Assembly: GCA_006503475.1 (NCBI GenBank)
Contig: RSEH01000052.1
Span: 121,751 to 185,750, forward strand
DNA: 64,000 bases
Reading direction: 5' to 3'
From: Stentor roeselii
Taxonomy: Eukaryota; Ciliophora; Heterotrichea; Heterotrichida; Stentoridae
The translations under genes and the position numbers were made by a program. Shown here in pieces: positions 9,265 through 19,008 of the stretch. A model generated the notes under the pieces. The model worked only from the letters and a program-made list of their open reading frames with translations, did no database searches and was not told the DNA's origin. The first letter of the stretch is position 1, and every line of letters begins with the position of its first letter.

Positions 9265-10965
9265 TTACTTAATGACCTTCTCGATCAGTGCATTCATGCT
9301 CTCATCAGAAGGCATGAATTTAAATGAAGGGGCTTCAGGACTTGTCGTGAAAATCGAGTCTTCGTTTAAGGCACTTCTGAAAAGTCTCAAACGTCCAGAG
9401 AACCTTTGAACACAGGTCAGGTAGTAATCGCTTAACACCCTGGTCTTCGTTGCATTTGGGACAATACCGATTATTGCAGCTGAGCTTTTTCGGTGCTTTT
9501 TCTTTTTCGCGCTGAAAACTATTTTTTCGATGGCCCGGGTGAAGAGCTCGTTCATCCTTCTTATTCTTTTCCGACGTTTTTCAAGGTATCTACGGAAAGC
9601 TCGTTGAATCTTCAAGATCCTCAAACCAAAGTTCCCGATTTTATGAACTAATAAGTTGTTCCCTGCCTTGGAAATTATAGTTTTCATTAGAACTCTTGAA
9701 GTGCTTTTCTTTGTCATGTCAATAGTGCTAAATCTGTAGAAGTTAAAAGAATTTACAGCAATTAACAAGGCGCTTTTGTGGGCAGGAAGCTGGAATTTCG
9801 CTTTTACACATTTTTGGATTTTACTTGCTTTCATGTTGACAGTGATTCTTCTTAAGATCGAAGACCTTTTAAAGTGAACTCTTGACTGGATTTCGCTAGT
9901 TGACTGGAGAAGGACAATTAAAGAAAGAAGGCATTTTTGGAACTTTTTCATTGATTCTTGTTTGAGCAGGTCAAGTTGTGCTTGTTCTTCTCTTTCAAGT
10001 CTTCTCGCCTGGCGGTTGAGGTTTTCAATCGCTTTATTTTTTTTGGCCTGAATGAAAAGTTTCTTACGACTGACGATTTCATTTCTTTTCGTGAGCCAAT
10101 CTACTGAAGCGAGCTGATCTTTTGTCCTGAGATGTTCGACAAGTCCTTTCACGTCTTTATTCGCCTCAACAAAATTTTTATCATAATTTTTTTCTTGAAG
10201 TCGCTTAAGTCGCCGTTCTTTTACTTTTTCTAGTTCTTCTTTCGGGGTCTGTTCGACGGAAAACTTCGCCTTGCGAAGGTCATTGAGGCTTACGTGCTTG
10301 CCGAAAGAAACTTCGATTTTGTATTTGCAGTCACTTTCACAGAAAATACCGAAATAGGCGAAGTCTGACTTGAACTCGAACGCTCGGTCGCTTACGTCGA
10401 AGATGTTCTTGTAGAAGACTTTTTCGTAACTTTGAGGACGGGGATGAGAGTCGGAAAAAGACACGTAAACGGTTGGACGTCCAAGGTATTTCTTTATTTT
10501 TACCGATAGAGGAGGCTTTTTACCTTTTATGTAACATTTGTAAAATAAGGGCAGACCTGCACTTTGGCTTTCGAGTAAGGCCTCGTCTTCTGTTAGGATG
10601 AAAAATTGGGACTTTACTCGTGGCGAGACTACTTGGTCGATCTGTGAGAGGATTGAGGAAAAGTCTCGGAGTTGCGGAGAGTCTGCCTTGGGAATCGTTT
10701 TTTTCTCAGGGCTTCTAAAGTCTTCAGAAAATTTTTTGTACTCAAGATTTTGGTGGTGCGAAAGAGGACTTATTCCGAAAAGAGAGTCACGAGAATGTGT
10801 TGAGTTCAGAATATTCGGAATCGGGTCAGGGGAGAGAGAGAATTCAGTAGAAGAAGGATAAAGATTCGGCAGTTTTAGTTGAGTTCTGACAAGTCTTTGA
10901 CTAGCGCTTAAGGAAAACCCACTGAATTTATTCGATCGTGAAGTGAAGTCGCTGTATTTATTCAT
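9265..10965 (-). CDS. IQ-motif protein, function unknown
   Basis: I place the start at the ATG at 10963-10965 (MNKYSDFTS...), giving 566 residues; the open frame extends 11 codons further only from a TTG, which is unlikely to be used. The middle (about 115-225) is a beta-rich block with no recognised family. It is followed by a charged coiled coil with KRRLKRLQEK and RRLEREEQ, then by at least one IQ motif (KIQRAFRRYLEKRRKR, around residue 455) and a weaker one near 385, suggesting calmodulin or centrin binding. Such proteins are common in cilia and the cortex of ciliates, but the role is unknown. It converges on the C2 gene with 22 nt between stops. Confidence 0.7.
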   Translation of the reverse strand: MNKYSDFTSRSNKFSGFSLSASQRLVRTQLKLPNLYPSSTEFSLSPDPIPNILNSTHSRDSLFGISPLSHHQNLEYKKFSEDFRSPEKKTIPKADSPQLRDFSSILSQIDQVVSPRVKSQFFILTEDEALLESQSAGLPLFYKCYIKGKKPPLSVKIKKYLGRPTVYVSFSDSHPRPQSYEKVFYKNIFDVSDRAFEFKSDFAYFGIFCESDCKYKIEVSFGKHVSLNDLRKAKFSVEQTPKEELEKVKERRLKRLQEKNYDKNFVEANKDVKGLVEHLRTKDQLASVDWLTKRNEIVSRKKLFIQAKKNKAIENLNRQARRLEREEQAQLDLLKQESMKKFQKCLLSLIVLLQSTSEIQSRVHFKRSSILRRITVNMKASKIQKCVKAKFQLPAHKSALLIAVNSFNFYRFSTIDMTKKSTSRVLMKTIISKAGNNLLVHKIGNFGLRILKIQRAFRRYLEKRRKRIRRMNELFTRAIEKIVFSAKKKKHRKSSAAIIGIVPNATKTRVLSDYYLTCVQRFSGRLRLFRSALNEDSIFTTSPEAPSFKFMPSDESMNALIEKVIK

Positions 10966-11133
10966 TAATTTATTGAAAGATTCATTTTGTTGAGTCAAAT
11001 TACTTCAAAATGCTTAAACATAAAAATATAAGAAAAATTTAAAGAAACTTTTATTTCAACCGAAAGATATGCTCTATTAAATTCAGACTACTAAAATTTT
11101 CTATCAAGACTTAACAGAAATAATTATTTAAAG

Positions 11134-11619
11134 ATGTCAAGAAATTCTTTGGAAACAACGCCGTCCAGCTTGTCTCCTGCTAAACAAAAATTAACTCCAG
11201 TGATGAATTTAGAGAAAATTAGAGAACTGAGCAGACCCAAGCTTAAACTTGGAAACTATGAAGAAGTAGTAGGCCCTGGAAGTTATGACCCACAAGAAGG
11301 TTTTTTATCAACGAAGTCAAAAAGTCCCTCAGCGGCGATAGGTCGATCAGAGCGTTTCTTAAGGGTAAAGATTACTGAAATAAGAAAACAAGCAAAAAAA
11401 TACGAAGAACCAGGAGATCTAAGCCAAATAAACTACAGCCTCTCAGAGATTGCATGTCCTCCTCGATTCACATTTAAGAGAACTGGCCACAACCTAGCCC
11501 TAGTAAAAAACCCAGAAAACCCAGGAGTAGGCAGTTACTCCACTCCAAGTCCACGAAAGTACCAAACAACCATTTTCGCCAAGGCAGCCAAAGACTTCAA
11601 CTGGAAAAAAGGTAACTAA
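11134..11619 (+). CDS. SHIPPO/STPG-repeat protein, likely axonemal
   Basis: A 161-residue basic protein with at least two sperm-tail PG-rich (STPG/SHIPPO) repeats, GPGSYDP near residue 48 and GVGSYSTP near 132. Proteins of this family (ODF3/CIMAP) bind along doublet microtubules, many as microtubule inner proteins, so location in cilia or cortical microtubules is likely. It starts at the first ATG after a stop-rich, AT-rich leader and converges on the TTC29-like gene with 42 nt between stops. A second SHIPPO-type protein is encoded at 47413-48000. Confidence 0.75.
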   Translation: MSRNSLETTPSSLSPAKQKLTPVMNLEKIRELSRPKLKLGNYEEVVGPGSYDPQEGFLSTKSKSPSAAIGRSERFLRVKITEIRKQAKKYEEPGDLSQINYSLSEIACPPRFTFKRTGHNLALVKNPENPGVGSYSTPSPRKYQTTIFAKAAKDFNWKKGN

Positions 11620-11661
11620 TACTCAGCAAACCAAGGCTGGCTGTTCTAAAAATACCTAAAA

Positions 11662-12936
11662 TTAAAACTTATTCCTTTTATTCTTCCACAAAACCAATTT
11701 CTGCAAGTTACTATTCAACAAATTCGAGTAGTTCCCAATAGAGCAGTTCGCCTGAGCGACTCCAAGATGAACTCTTCCAGCATCAATAAGGCTGCGATCC
11801 TGAAGTTTTCTAGCCAAATTGAAATGTTTCTCCAAAAATTCAACAGATTTCTTAAACTGTCCTTGTTTCTGATAAACCAGTCCAAGATTAAGTGCAGCTT
11901 CGGCCTCCGCTGCATGTCTTCCACTTTCAGAAGCTTCATGATTGAGTTGTTCAAGATGCTGAATGGCTTGCGGCATATTTCCCATAGCTTGATACGTTGC
12001 TGCTAATTTACTCAATGCATTAGTGATGCCGTCAATATAATCCGCCGTTCTTGATAGCTCAAGGTACTTCTTCAGGTACTCAAGTGCTTTGAAAAAGTTC
12101 TCTTGTTTGAAGTAAATCATTCCTACCCTGAAACTTGAGTTGCCTTGACTGATCAGGTCTTCAGCGCGCATGGAGCTGTTGAGACATTTCATGTGATAGT
12201 CAAGAGCTTCAGACACCCGGCCTTCTTCTTCCAACTTGTCAGCTTCAAGTCGGTAGACCTCTGTTAAAGACTTGCTGATCGCGAGTAAAGCAGACTTGAG
12301 ACCATGTTCTTCCGCAATAGAAGAGCCTCTTTCGTACATCTGAATCGCATTTGCTATATTTTTCGTCTGATAAGCGCAGTTGCCCAGGCCTTGGTAAGCT
12401 TTAGCCTCATCTAGAAAAAGTTGTTTTTTCCCAGCGATGCCTGCGCATCGCTCATAAAAGTAAGTCGCTGCGTCGTATTTTTCTTGTTTGTCAAAGTAAA
12501 CGCCGAGGTCGTAGTAAACTTTGAAGCTTTCACTTGGGTCTTCACTTTGAGTGTATTTTTCCGCAGTGATCAGGCGGTCTTTTAAGTAGATAATGTTTGA
12601 ATCTCGAACTTCTAGGTCTAAAAAGTGTCCGTGCAAGATGTAAAACAAGTCGATGTAAGACTGAGGAAAGCCTGACATTAAAGTTTCTTTGCAAGCTGAG
12701 TCTTTTGTTATCTTGATTATTTGCAAGTTGTCAGTCACGTTCTTCTTCGATGCGGTTCCTGACCGCGATGAGACATGGAAGCGGTTGCTTGATTTACTTG
12801 CTGGCTGCTCTGCCGTGATGTCTGAAGATTGCATTGTGAAGCCTGTTCTCTTCGCTGCTGCTCCGGCCATGGGAATGAATTTTCTTCCTAACAGTCCTTT
12901 GGCAGTTTTATCTTCCATGAAGTTCTTAGAGGTCAT
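11662..12936 (-). CDS. TTC29: TPR protein, TTC29-like
   Basis: A 424-residue protein. After a disordered N-terminus come seven or eight tetratricopeptide repeats (about 130-405), for example YDLGVYFDKQEKYDAATYFY, AYQGLGNCAYQTKNIANAI and ALNLGLVYQKQGQFKKSVEF. The lead-in motif LHGHFLDLEVRDSNI, the length and the repeat layout resemble TTC29, a ciliary protein linked to outer dynein arms; GPSM/LGN-type TPR proteins are the alternative. The start codon lies only 2 nt after the stop of the upstream coiled-coil/LRR/ankyrin gene, so its promoter must overlap that gene's coding end or the two are co-transcribed. Confidence 0.7.
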   Translation of the reverse strand: MTSKNFMEDKTAKGLLGRKFIPMAGAAAKRTGFTMQSSDITAEQPASKSSNRFHVSSRSGTASKKNVTDNLQIIKITKDSACKETLMSGFPQSYIDLFYILHGHFLDLEVRDSNIIYLKDRLITAEKYTQSEDPSESFKVYYDLGVYFDKQEKYDAATYFYERCAGIAGKKQLFLDEAKAYQGLGNCAYQTKNIANAIQMYERGSSIAEEHGLKSALLAISKSLTEVYRLEADKLEEEGRVSEALDYHMKCLNSSMRAEDLISQGNSSFRVGMIYFKQENFFKALEYLKKYLELSRTADYIDGITNALSKLAATYQAMGNMPQAIQHLEQLNHEASESGRHAAEAEAALNLGLVYQKQGQFKKSVEFLEKHFNLARKLQDRSLIDAGRVHLGVAQANCSIGNYSNLLNSNLQKLVLWKNKRNKF

Positions 12937-12938
12937 TA

Positions 12939-14780
12939 TTATTCAATGTTTTTATATAATTTCTTATAGACCTTGTTTGCTGTTATCAGTTCTTTGCTCA
13001 ACTCGATGTTGAGACTTTGGAGGTTGGATACTGAAAGAGTTTCTTTTTTGAACATGCTCCGGTCCTCGTAGCTCTTTACTCGCTTTCCTCCTAGGCCTTC
13101 AAGCATGTCTGCGAAGTGGAAATGCTCTTTTTCTTCGGCTAGTCCTGCTGGAGTACGGCCTTTAAAGTCGATGTGATTTAGCTGGGCACCTAGTTGGATT
13201 AGTAACTTGCCGATCTCTATGTCACCGACTCTTGCTGCGTAGTGAAGAGGGGTTTTCGCATGAGCATCTTTGCAATTAACCTTAAGTCCCAGTTCAATCA
13301 ATCTACAAATAGTCTGAGGTTTTTGCTCTTTAACAGCAAGATGAATAGCCTTAGCTCCTTTTAAATTGCTAGCATTTAAATTAGATCCACACTGAGCCAG
13401 CAACGTTAAAATTTCATACTGTTCACACGAGCAAGCAATAAGAAAAGCAGTAAATCCTTGTTTCTACCTACTCCTTACATTTTTCGTTTCCAAGTCAGGT
13501 TTATAAGAAAGAATCTTTTTCACCAGTCTAATATTTCCAACTCGACAAGCATGCATAAGAAGAGTTTCTTGCAGTTCTAAGTCAACTTCATCGATATTTC
13601 CTCCAGTCTTAACAAAAGCTTCAATAGTGCTTGTAAGTAACTCGCCACTTGCCAGGTAAAGTCCTTTAATACTAAACAATTTTTTATCATCAGAGTATTT
13701 AAGCTCAAGTGCTTCAACTAACTTATCAGATTGACTGGTATTGTTACTGAGATGCACCAGCTCATTACTCCGATGAGGGACTTTGAAATCGTTTACTTGT
13801 GTAATGATGAGTCGGTCTAATATTTCTATCAAGTCCTGCACTTCTTTCACGTTGCTCATTTCAGTTGAAAAAATTCGGTTCGCTGTTGAAAATGAAGAAC
13901 GACGAAGTTCGTTTAATTTAAACTTGTTAGGTGATAATGAGTCTCTAAAGGCTTTTACGTGTTCGTTTATTTTTAGGTAAATATCTGCTGGTCTTTCTAT
14001 CAAGTTATTTAAAATCGAGACTTTTTTCAGCTTTTTGAACTTGGTTTCTTCTCTTAACTTCAAAGCTTTTAACATGGTCCAAGCGCCTTCGATGGTGATT
14101 TTGTTGTTGTTTAAGTTGATTTCGAAAAGGTTTACATCTGTGTTGATTACCAGTTCTGCAAGCTTTTTTACACCTGAGTCAGTGATGAAGTTTCCTTCTA
14201 AATCAAGGACTTCAATACTAGGATGTTTTTTAACCAAAGCAGGAAAAATCGTTAAAAACTCATTTTCCAGCTCTAAATAACGAAAATTAAGACATTTTGT
14301 CGAGTCTTCATTGAAAAGTTTGAAAAAAGTTTCAAGGACCTTATCCTTCATGACTCTATAAGTTTCAGAAGTGACATCTTTCTGATCAACTGACTCTTGA
14401 AGTTCATTTTTTTCTTTTATTAAATTTTTTAGTTCCTGTTGCATTTTCAGCACTTTTTGATTTGCCTTGTTAAGCTGAAGTTCAGTTTCATTCAGTCGAG
14501 TTTCAAGTGATTTAATTCGAAAGTTCTGCATTGCGATGTACTCAAAGTTAGAATTATCACTTTGCACTTTTTTCAAGTTTTCTTCACTGATCTGCAGGTT
14601 GTTTTTAAGTAAAGTTACAAGTTTTTTCAGTTTTTTATTTTCTTCGTAGAGATATTTACTGCTGAGTTTTTGGTTGGACTACTTGGGTGTTACTGCGAAG
14701 AAGGAAGTTCGCTGTTTTTCGGTTTTTGGAAGAGAAATTAAAGATTGGGACAATTTTTTCGCTTTGAGTTGAGTTTCCAT
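12939..14780 (-). CDS. Coiled-coil/LRR/ankyrin-repeat protein (two 15-nt introns)
   Basis: Three exons (14780-14694, 14678-13479, 13463-12939) join to a 603-residue protein; without splicing the frame is broken at two TAG codons, each the last three bases of a 15-nt intron. Residues about 35-130 form a coiled coil, about 135-245 hold leucine-rich repeats of the ribonuclease-inhibitor type (LEVLDLEGNFITDSGVKKL), and about 350-560 hold ankyrin repeats (KTPLHYAARVGDIEIGKLL). The ORF begins METQLKAKKL at 14780. An ORF caller that ignores introns would start it at a TTG. It lies 16 nt after the stop of the MGNLCC gene and 2 nt before the TPR gene. It is probably a scaffold; no precise function is recognised. 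Confidence 0.85.
13464..13478 (-). other. 15-nt intron, phase 0
   Basis: GTAAGGAGTAGGTAG, with A at position 10. Removing it joins ...LETKN to KQGFTAFLIA and restores an ankyrin repeat. Confidence 0.9.
14679..14693 (-). other. 15-nt intron, phase 0
   Basis: GTAACACCCAAGTAG, with A at position 10. It joins the short first exon, which starts at an ATG in good context, to the coiled coil. Total exon length is then a multiple of three. Confidence 0.85.
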
Positions 14781-14796
14781 TAATTATTATAGAAGA

Positions 14797-14997
14797 CTAG
14801 TTAGTATTGAAGTCATGCTTTTTAGATGTGCTTTTGTTTATTGGGGTTACGAGTGGCGTGCTTCTTGCCTCTGAAAACTCGAGTTTTGGACTTAGCTCTG
14901 GAATGGTGAATAATGAGTCTTTTCGGATTATGATTGACTTTTTTAAGGGCTTTGACTTTAAAGGTCTCTCTGGAGTGTTACAGCAAAGGTTTCCCAT
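14797..14997 (-). CDS. Small N-myristoylated/palmitoylated protein (MGNLCC start)
   Basis: A 66-residue basic protein starting MGNLCC. Gly2 is a textbook N-myristoylation site and Cys5/Cys6 are likely palmitoylation sites, so the protein is expected to be lipid-anchored to a membrane. The remainder is Ser/Lys-rich with several TP or SP sites and no fold. It has good start context (CATAATGGG) and is followed 16 nt later by the start of the next gene on the same strand, which supports it as a real gene despite its size. Function unknown. Confidence 0.65.
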   Translation of the reverse strand: MGNLCCNTPERPLKSKPLKKSIIIRKDSLFTIPELSPKLEFSEARSTPLVTPINKSTSKKHDFNTN

Positions 14998-15087
14998 TAT
15001 GTTTTTTGATGATTACTTGGATTAAATACCATAGTGGCGAAGAATTTATGGATAATCATAAGATGGGAGTAAATCTGGTTAATTATA

Positions 15088-16425
15088 TCAATGAGTTGAT
15101 TTTTCTAGTTCCATGTCGCTTTCATATAGTTTACTTCTTGAATCGGTTTTTGAAAAAGCTGAGAAATTTTTATTTGTTTCCTTCACTCCTCGGAACAAAT
15201 CGAATATGTACCCGGTTCCGAATGAAAATACTATTGTGTATATCAAACAAACTCCTGAGGTTATTAGGCAGGTTGTCTCAAATCCGAGGTAATCAGTCAT
15301 GAATCCAGCTGCCAAGGGCCCGATTATTTCGCCTGTTGAAGTACCGTAAACTGCGAAAGTAGAAATAACATCAGTAAGAATATCATCTTCTACGTACCCA
15401 TATGAATCAACTGCACTTCGAACCATGTAAGGGATACTAAACACTTTTTAACTCTTACTATAACAAAAACACTGTCCAACCGAAAACAAAGGCATAGAAA
15501 GTATAGGCATGTAAACCTCATCAGGGAATATCATCTTCCAAGGAGCCAGCATCAAATAAGCAATAAAAAATGAGAACTGGCCAATAATCATGACTAACCT
15601 AGAATCCACATTTTTAAATATATGCCCTCCACTAAGAGAAAGCACCAAATAAACCGCACTCTGCAATACAAAGCAAAGTGATACAAAAATAATACTCAAT
15701 CCAAAACTCCTTAAATGAATTTCAAGCATAGAGGCAAGAAATCCAGAACTAAACAAAAACGAAACAATCATCAAATCACTTAAAATGATTTTCTGTATAA
15801 ATCTTACAGGTTTAAAAAAAAGAGCAGTTTTTCCAATATCACTTTCACTCACATTATATTCGCGGAATACTCCCAGCATCTTATTGGCGAAAGGAGCGAA
15901 GATAATAATCATTCCGCCCACTCCCAGCATAGCTGCCATCAAGTTGATGTAATAAAGACCTGTTCCTATTAAAGGCCCCATCATCAGTCCTACGCCAACT
16001 GAAGCTTCCATCCTTCCTATCATCAGCTGCATCTTGTCGGGGTAGTCGCTTATAAAAATAGTGGTGAAAGACGTGAACATGCAGGATGCTCCGAAACCGC
16101 CAAACATCCTGGATAAGACACTTAAAATGATCACTGATGTCCGGTCTAGGTACTCTATTGGGCTCAGGATAAACAGAGATATTGAAACTAGAATGAAACT
16201 TGCCATTACCACCCTTTTACGACCGATCTTTTGCATGTACCGGCCTATGAATGGAGTTGCTAGCAGTTTGAAGAATGGGAATAAAGCGAATATCACCCCT
16301 ATCATCCAGAGAGGGATCTCTTTGTCTTGAGCCACCTTCGGATAAAACGGAGCAATTATCGTATAGTTCATACACATAAGAAGTAAACCAACATATATCG
16401 CAAACTGTTTAGCAAACTCACCCAT
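15088..16425 (-). CDS. MFS transporter, SLC18B1-like (paralog A; two introns)
   Basis: Exons 16425-15808, 15792-15459 and 15443-15088 give 435 residues and about 12 transmembrane helices. The start MGEFAKQFAIYVGLLLM with APFYPK and the loop RYMQKIGRKRVV match the DHA1/vesicular amine transporter side of the major facilitator superfamily, closest in feel to SLC18B1; the substrate is unknown. One intron interrupts the frame. The other (15793-15807) has no stop and is a multiple of three, so it would be translated as VRFIQ if retained; the neighbouring paralog has an intron at the same place. The stop is TGA. The tandem paralog lies 96 nt upstream. Confidence 0.85.
15444..15458 (-). other. 15-nt intron, phase 1
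   Basis: GTAAGAGTTAAAAAG, with A at position 10. It splits the ATG codon of CYMFSI; the paralog intron at 16863 sits at the same codon. Confidence 0.92.
15793..15807 (-). other. Stop-free in-frame 15-nt intron (silent to ORF calling)
   Basis: GTAAGATTTATACAG, with A at position 10. Read through, it adds VRFIQ between KP and KIIL. The paralog has its own intron exactly between KP and KIIL, so this is very probably spliced. Confidence 0.8.
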
Positions 16426-16521
16426 TTATAAAAACTTCCAAATGAAAATAGATGAATTAATGAATTCTTATCTAAAATCATAATCACCTATTGAATACCC
16501 TAGCTAGTACCTAAAATTTCA

Positions 16522-17844
16522 TTAAACCTCTCTTAAAATATCTCTTTGCATGCTAATATTTTCAGGTACAACCTTTTTCTTCACAATCAAAGCTTCGTCC
16601 TTACTTCTCCTACACAAGCTCCAAGCATACCCAGTTCCAAAGAAATAAACAACAGCGAAAACCAAACCCATGGCAGAAGCAATCAAGCAGCAATTTTCAA
16701 TTCCCAAGAAATCAGTGATAAACCCAGCGAAAATAGGTCCAATTATTTCTCCGAAAGAGCATCCAAGACTAGAGAACGAGGAAATAGTGTCCATTAAATA
16801 ATCGTCATCATGAAATCCATATTCTTCAATAGCACTTTGAACCATATACCCGATGCTAAACACTGTCTATTTTTTACTATAAGTCATATTCTGCCCAAAG
16901 GAAAACAAAGGCAACGACGCGATGACCACCCACAAGTTATTCGGCAGGATCAAAGACCAAGGCCCGAGAAATAAAAAAGCGAAGATCATGAAGACCTGCC
17001 CGATGAGCATCACAAGTCTAGGATCAAGTGACTTGAAAATATATCCTCCACTAAGAGAAAGAATAAAGTAAATCACACTTTCAAGCACAAAACAAACAGA
17101 GACTAATAAAGTATTAAGTCCATAAGAACTCAAGTGAACCTCTAGCATCGAAGCTAAAAACCCGAAGCTAAACAAAAACGAGACGTTCATTAAAATGCAC
17201 AAAATGATTTTCTATGTTTTTCTTACAGGCTTCGTAAAAAGGTTCAGTCTGTTGATATTGCGTTCCACTAACTCGTAGTTCTGGAAAGTTCCTAACATCT
17301 TCCAAATGACTGGAGTAAAAACTAAGATAAAAGCTGCAAGACTTGGCATTGCGATTATCAGATTCATTGAATATAAACCTGTTCCTAGCATTGGACCGAT
17401 TATTAGTCCTAAACCGATGCAGGCTTCCATTCGGCCTATCATTACTTGGATTTGGTCTGGAAAGTCACTTGCGAAAATAGTTGTCACTGTCACGAACAAG
17501 CAAGAAGAGCCTACTCCGCCGATGAATCTTGATAAAAAGCTTAAAATGATTACTAGGGTTTTGTCGAAATACTCTATTGGGCTCATTATCAGCATGGAAA
17601 GAGCGGTGAAGAAGTAACTTGCGATTACAACGTTTTTTCTTCCTATTGTTATTAGATGTCTTCCTAGGATTAAACTTGTTACCATGTTTCCGAATGGATT
17701 TGTGGCAAATACGATACCGATCAGCCATAGAGGGATTCCTTTTTCTTTTGCTATTTTTGGGTAGAATGGAGCGATTAGTGTGTAGGTGGAACAGATAAGT
17801 ACTAGTGCCATGTACAGTGCGATTTGCTTTGACTTTGCTCCCAT
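16522..17844 (-). CDS. MFS transporter, SLC18B1-like (paralog B; two introns)
   Basis: Exons 17844-17227, 17211-16878 and 16862-16522 give 430 residues and about 12 transmembrane helices. It is clearly a tandem duplicate of the 15088-16425 gene: MGAKSKQIALYMALVLICSTYT, APFYPKIAKEKGIPLWLIG and GRMEACIGLGLIIGP align along the full length and both intron positions match. Here both introns contain stops, so an unspliced reading breaks the protein into three ORFs. A DHA1-type proton antiporter of organic cations or amines is the family expectation; localisation and substrate are not visible. Upstream of it is a 1.16-kb AT-rich gap. Confidence 0.85.
16863..16877 (-). other. 15-nt intron, phase 1
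   Basis: GTAAAAAATAGACAG, with A at position 10. It splits the Met codon in TYMFSIGYMV, the same site as in paralog A. Confidence 0.9.
17212..17226 (-). other. 15-nt intron, phase 0
   Basis: GTAAGAAAAACATAG, with A at position 10. It lies between KP and KIIL, the position of the silent intron of paralog A. Confidence 0.9.
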
Positions 17845-19008
17845 TTTTATGTGTCAGTAAAATTACTGAGATGATGGTTATTGAATTCAAATTTTTTGAA
17901 ATATTATTAAATTTGAATAGATTTCAGAATCGTGATTGAAAAAGTTGAGTAAATCTATTAATATTGTAATACTTAATTTGGAACAGAAACTCTTTGAAAA
18001 CCATCAATTAAAATAACACTTAGTCATAATATAAATAAATTGAAATAAAGAATCAACACTTGAAAGGATAATCTTATATTTGTTTATTAAAATTACACCT
18101 GAGATATCTTTCTAGCTATTCTTATAGAATCTCATATAAAATAAATTCAAACTTAAGCAGGCAATAGAAATACTAGTGAAACTATTAATTCTAGATTGAA
18201 AGATCTTATTGATTGAAATTAAAGGAATTCAGTAAGATTTGATGAAAAATTTTTATGAGATTAATACTGACTTTATGGAAGACCTTAGGAGACCAGTACC
18301 TACTTTAACAAGAAATTTAAACAAATAAGAAATGAAATCAAGGTATTACTTGAAGATTAATGCCCAAAAAATTTACAGTTCAAATCAAGGCAGATATTTA
18401 AAAGATCGATGAAAAACTAATTTATGAATTTTCTCTAGTCCAAGAAGCACAGTAGCCCTTTAAGCTATCTTGAAACAGTTAAAAGAAATTGAAGGTCTAA
18501 GTTAAATAAGAAGTTTGAGAAACTAAATGGGTGCTTTGAAAATGATAGAGAAAATTTTTAAATTCTGGCAGGGAAATGAATAATCCAGTTTTCTGGTCTA
18601 TTTTCTTATGGTGATTCCCAAGAAATAAATAATTATTGAAGTAATTAATCTCTAATAAACAACTACTACTTTGAATTCAAAATGAAATCGAAATTCTTCT
18701 TTTTCTTTTAATTGATATATTATCAAATAATTAAAAATTTTCAGTATCATCCCTAATCAATCAACTTAATCCGTAATTATTGCTATCACTAAACACTTAA
18801 TTCAAATCATAAATCTTATAAAATATATTCACAAAAATCTAGATTTTATATCTATCTTGTAAAGGTTTCTAATACATTTCGGGAATTCTTTAAAAACAAT
18901 CATAAGAATCTTACAAACAACTTTTAATTTAAATTTCTCAAAGAGCATCAACAAGTCCATAAAAACAACTAAATATTGGGTGTATTGGCGAATTAGACTA
19001 ATCTTATA
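17845..19008. other. AT-rich intergenic gap, possible coding relic
   Basis: No intact gene is seen in about 1.16 kb. Between roughly 18236 and 18610 the plus strand is less AT-rich and reads protein-like in stop-interrupted pieces (for example KINAQKIYSSNQGRYLKDR and ILKQLKEIEGLS), which may be a decayed gene. The rest is low-complexity A/T. The 3' part holds the promoter of the esterase gene. Confidence 0.35.

Noticed and set aside
10966-10998. TTG start for the IQ-motif gene (also TTG at 14576 and 57180, GTG at 37930 and 40121)
   Set aside because: A proper ATG exists downstream or upstream through a 15-nt intron in every case.
17465-17890. A 141-residue minus-strand ORF overlapping the start of MFS paralog B
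   Set aside because: It is an out-of-frame shadow; the MFS frame is conserved with its paralog.
18236-18610. Possible pseudogene in the 17.8-19.0 kb gap
   Set aside because: The pieces are short and match nothing I recognise, so it is mentioned only as a possibility in the gap entry.
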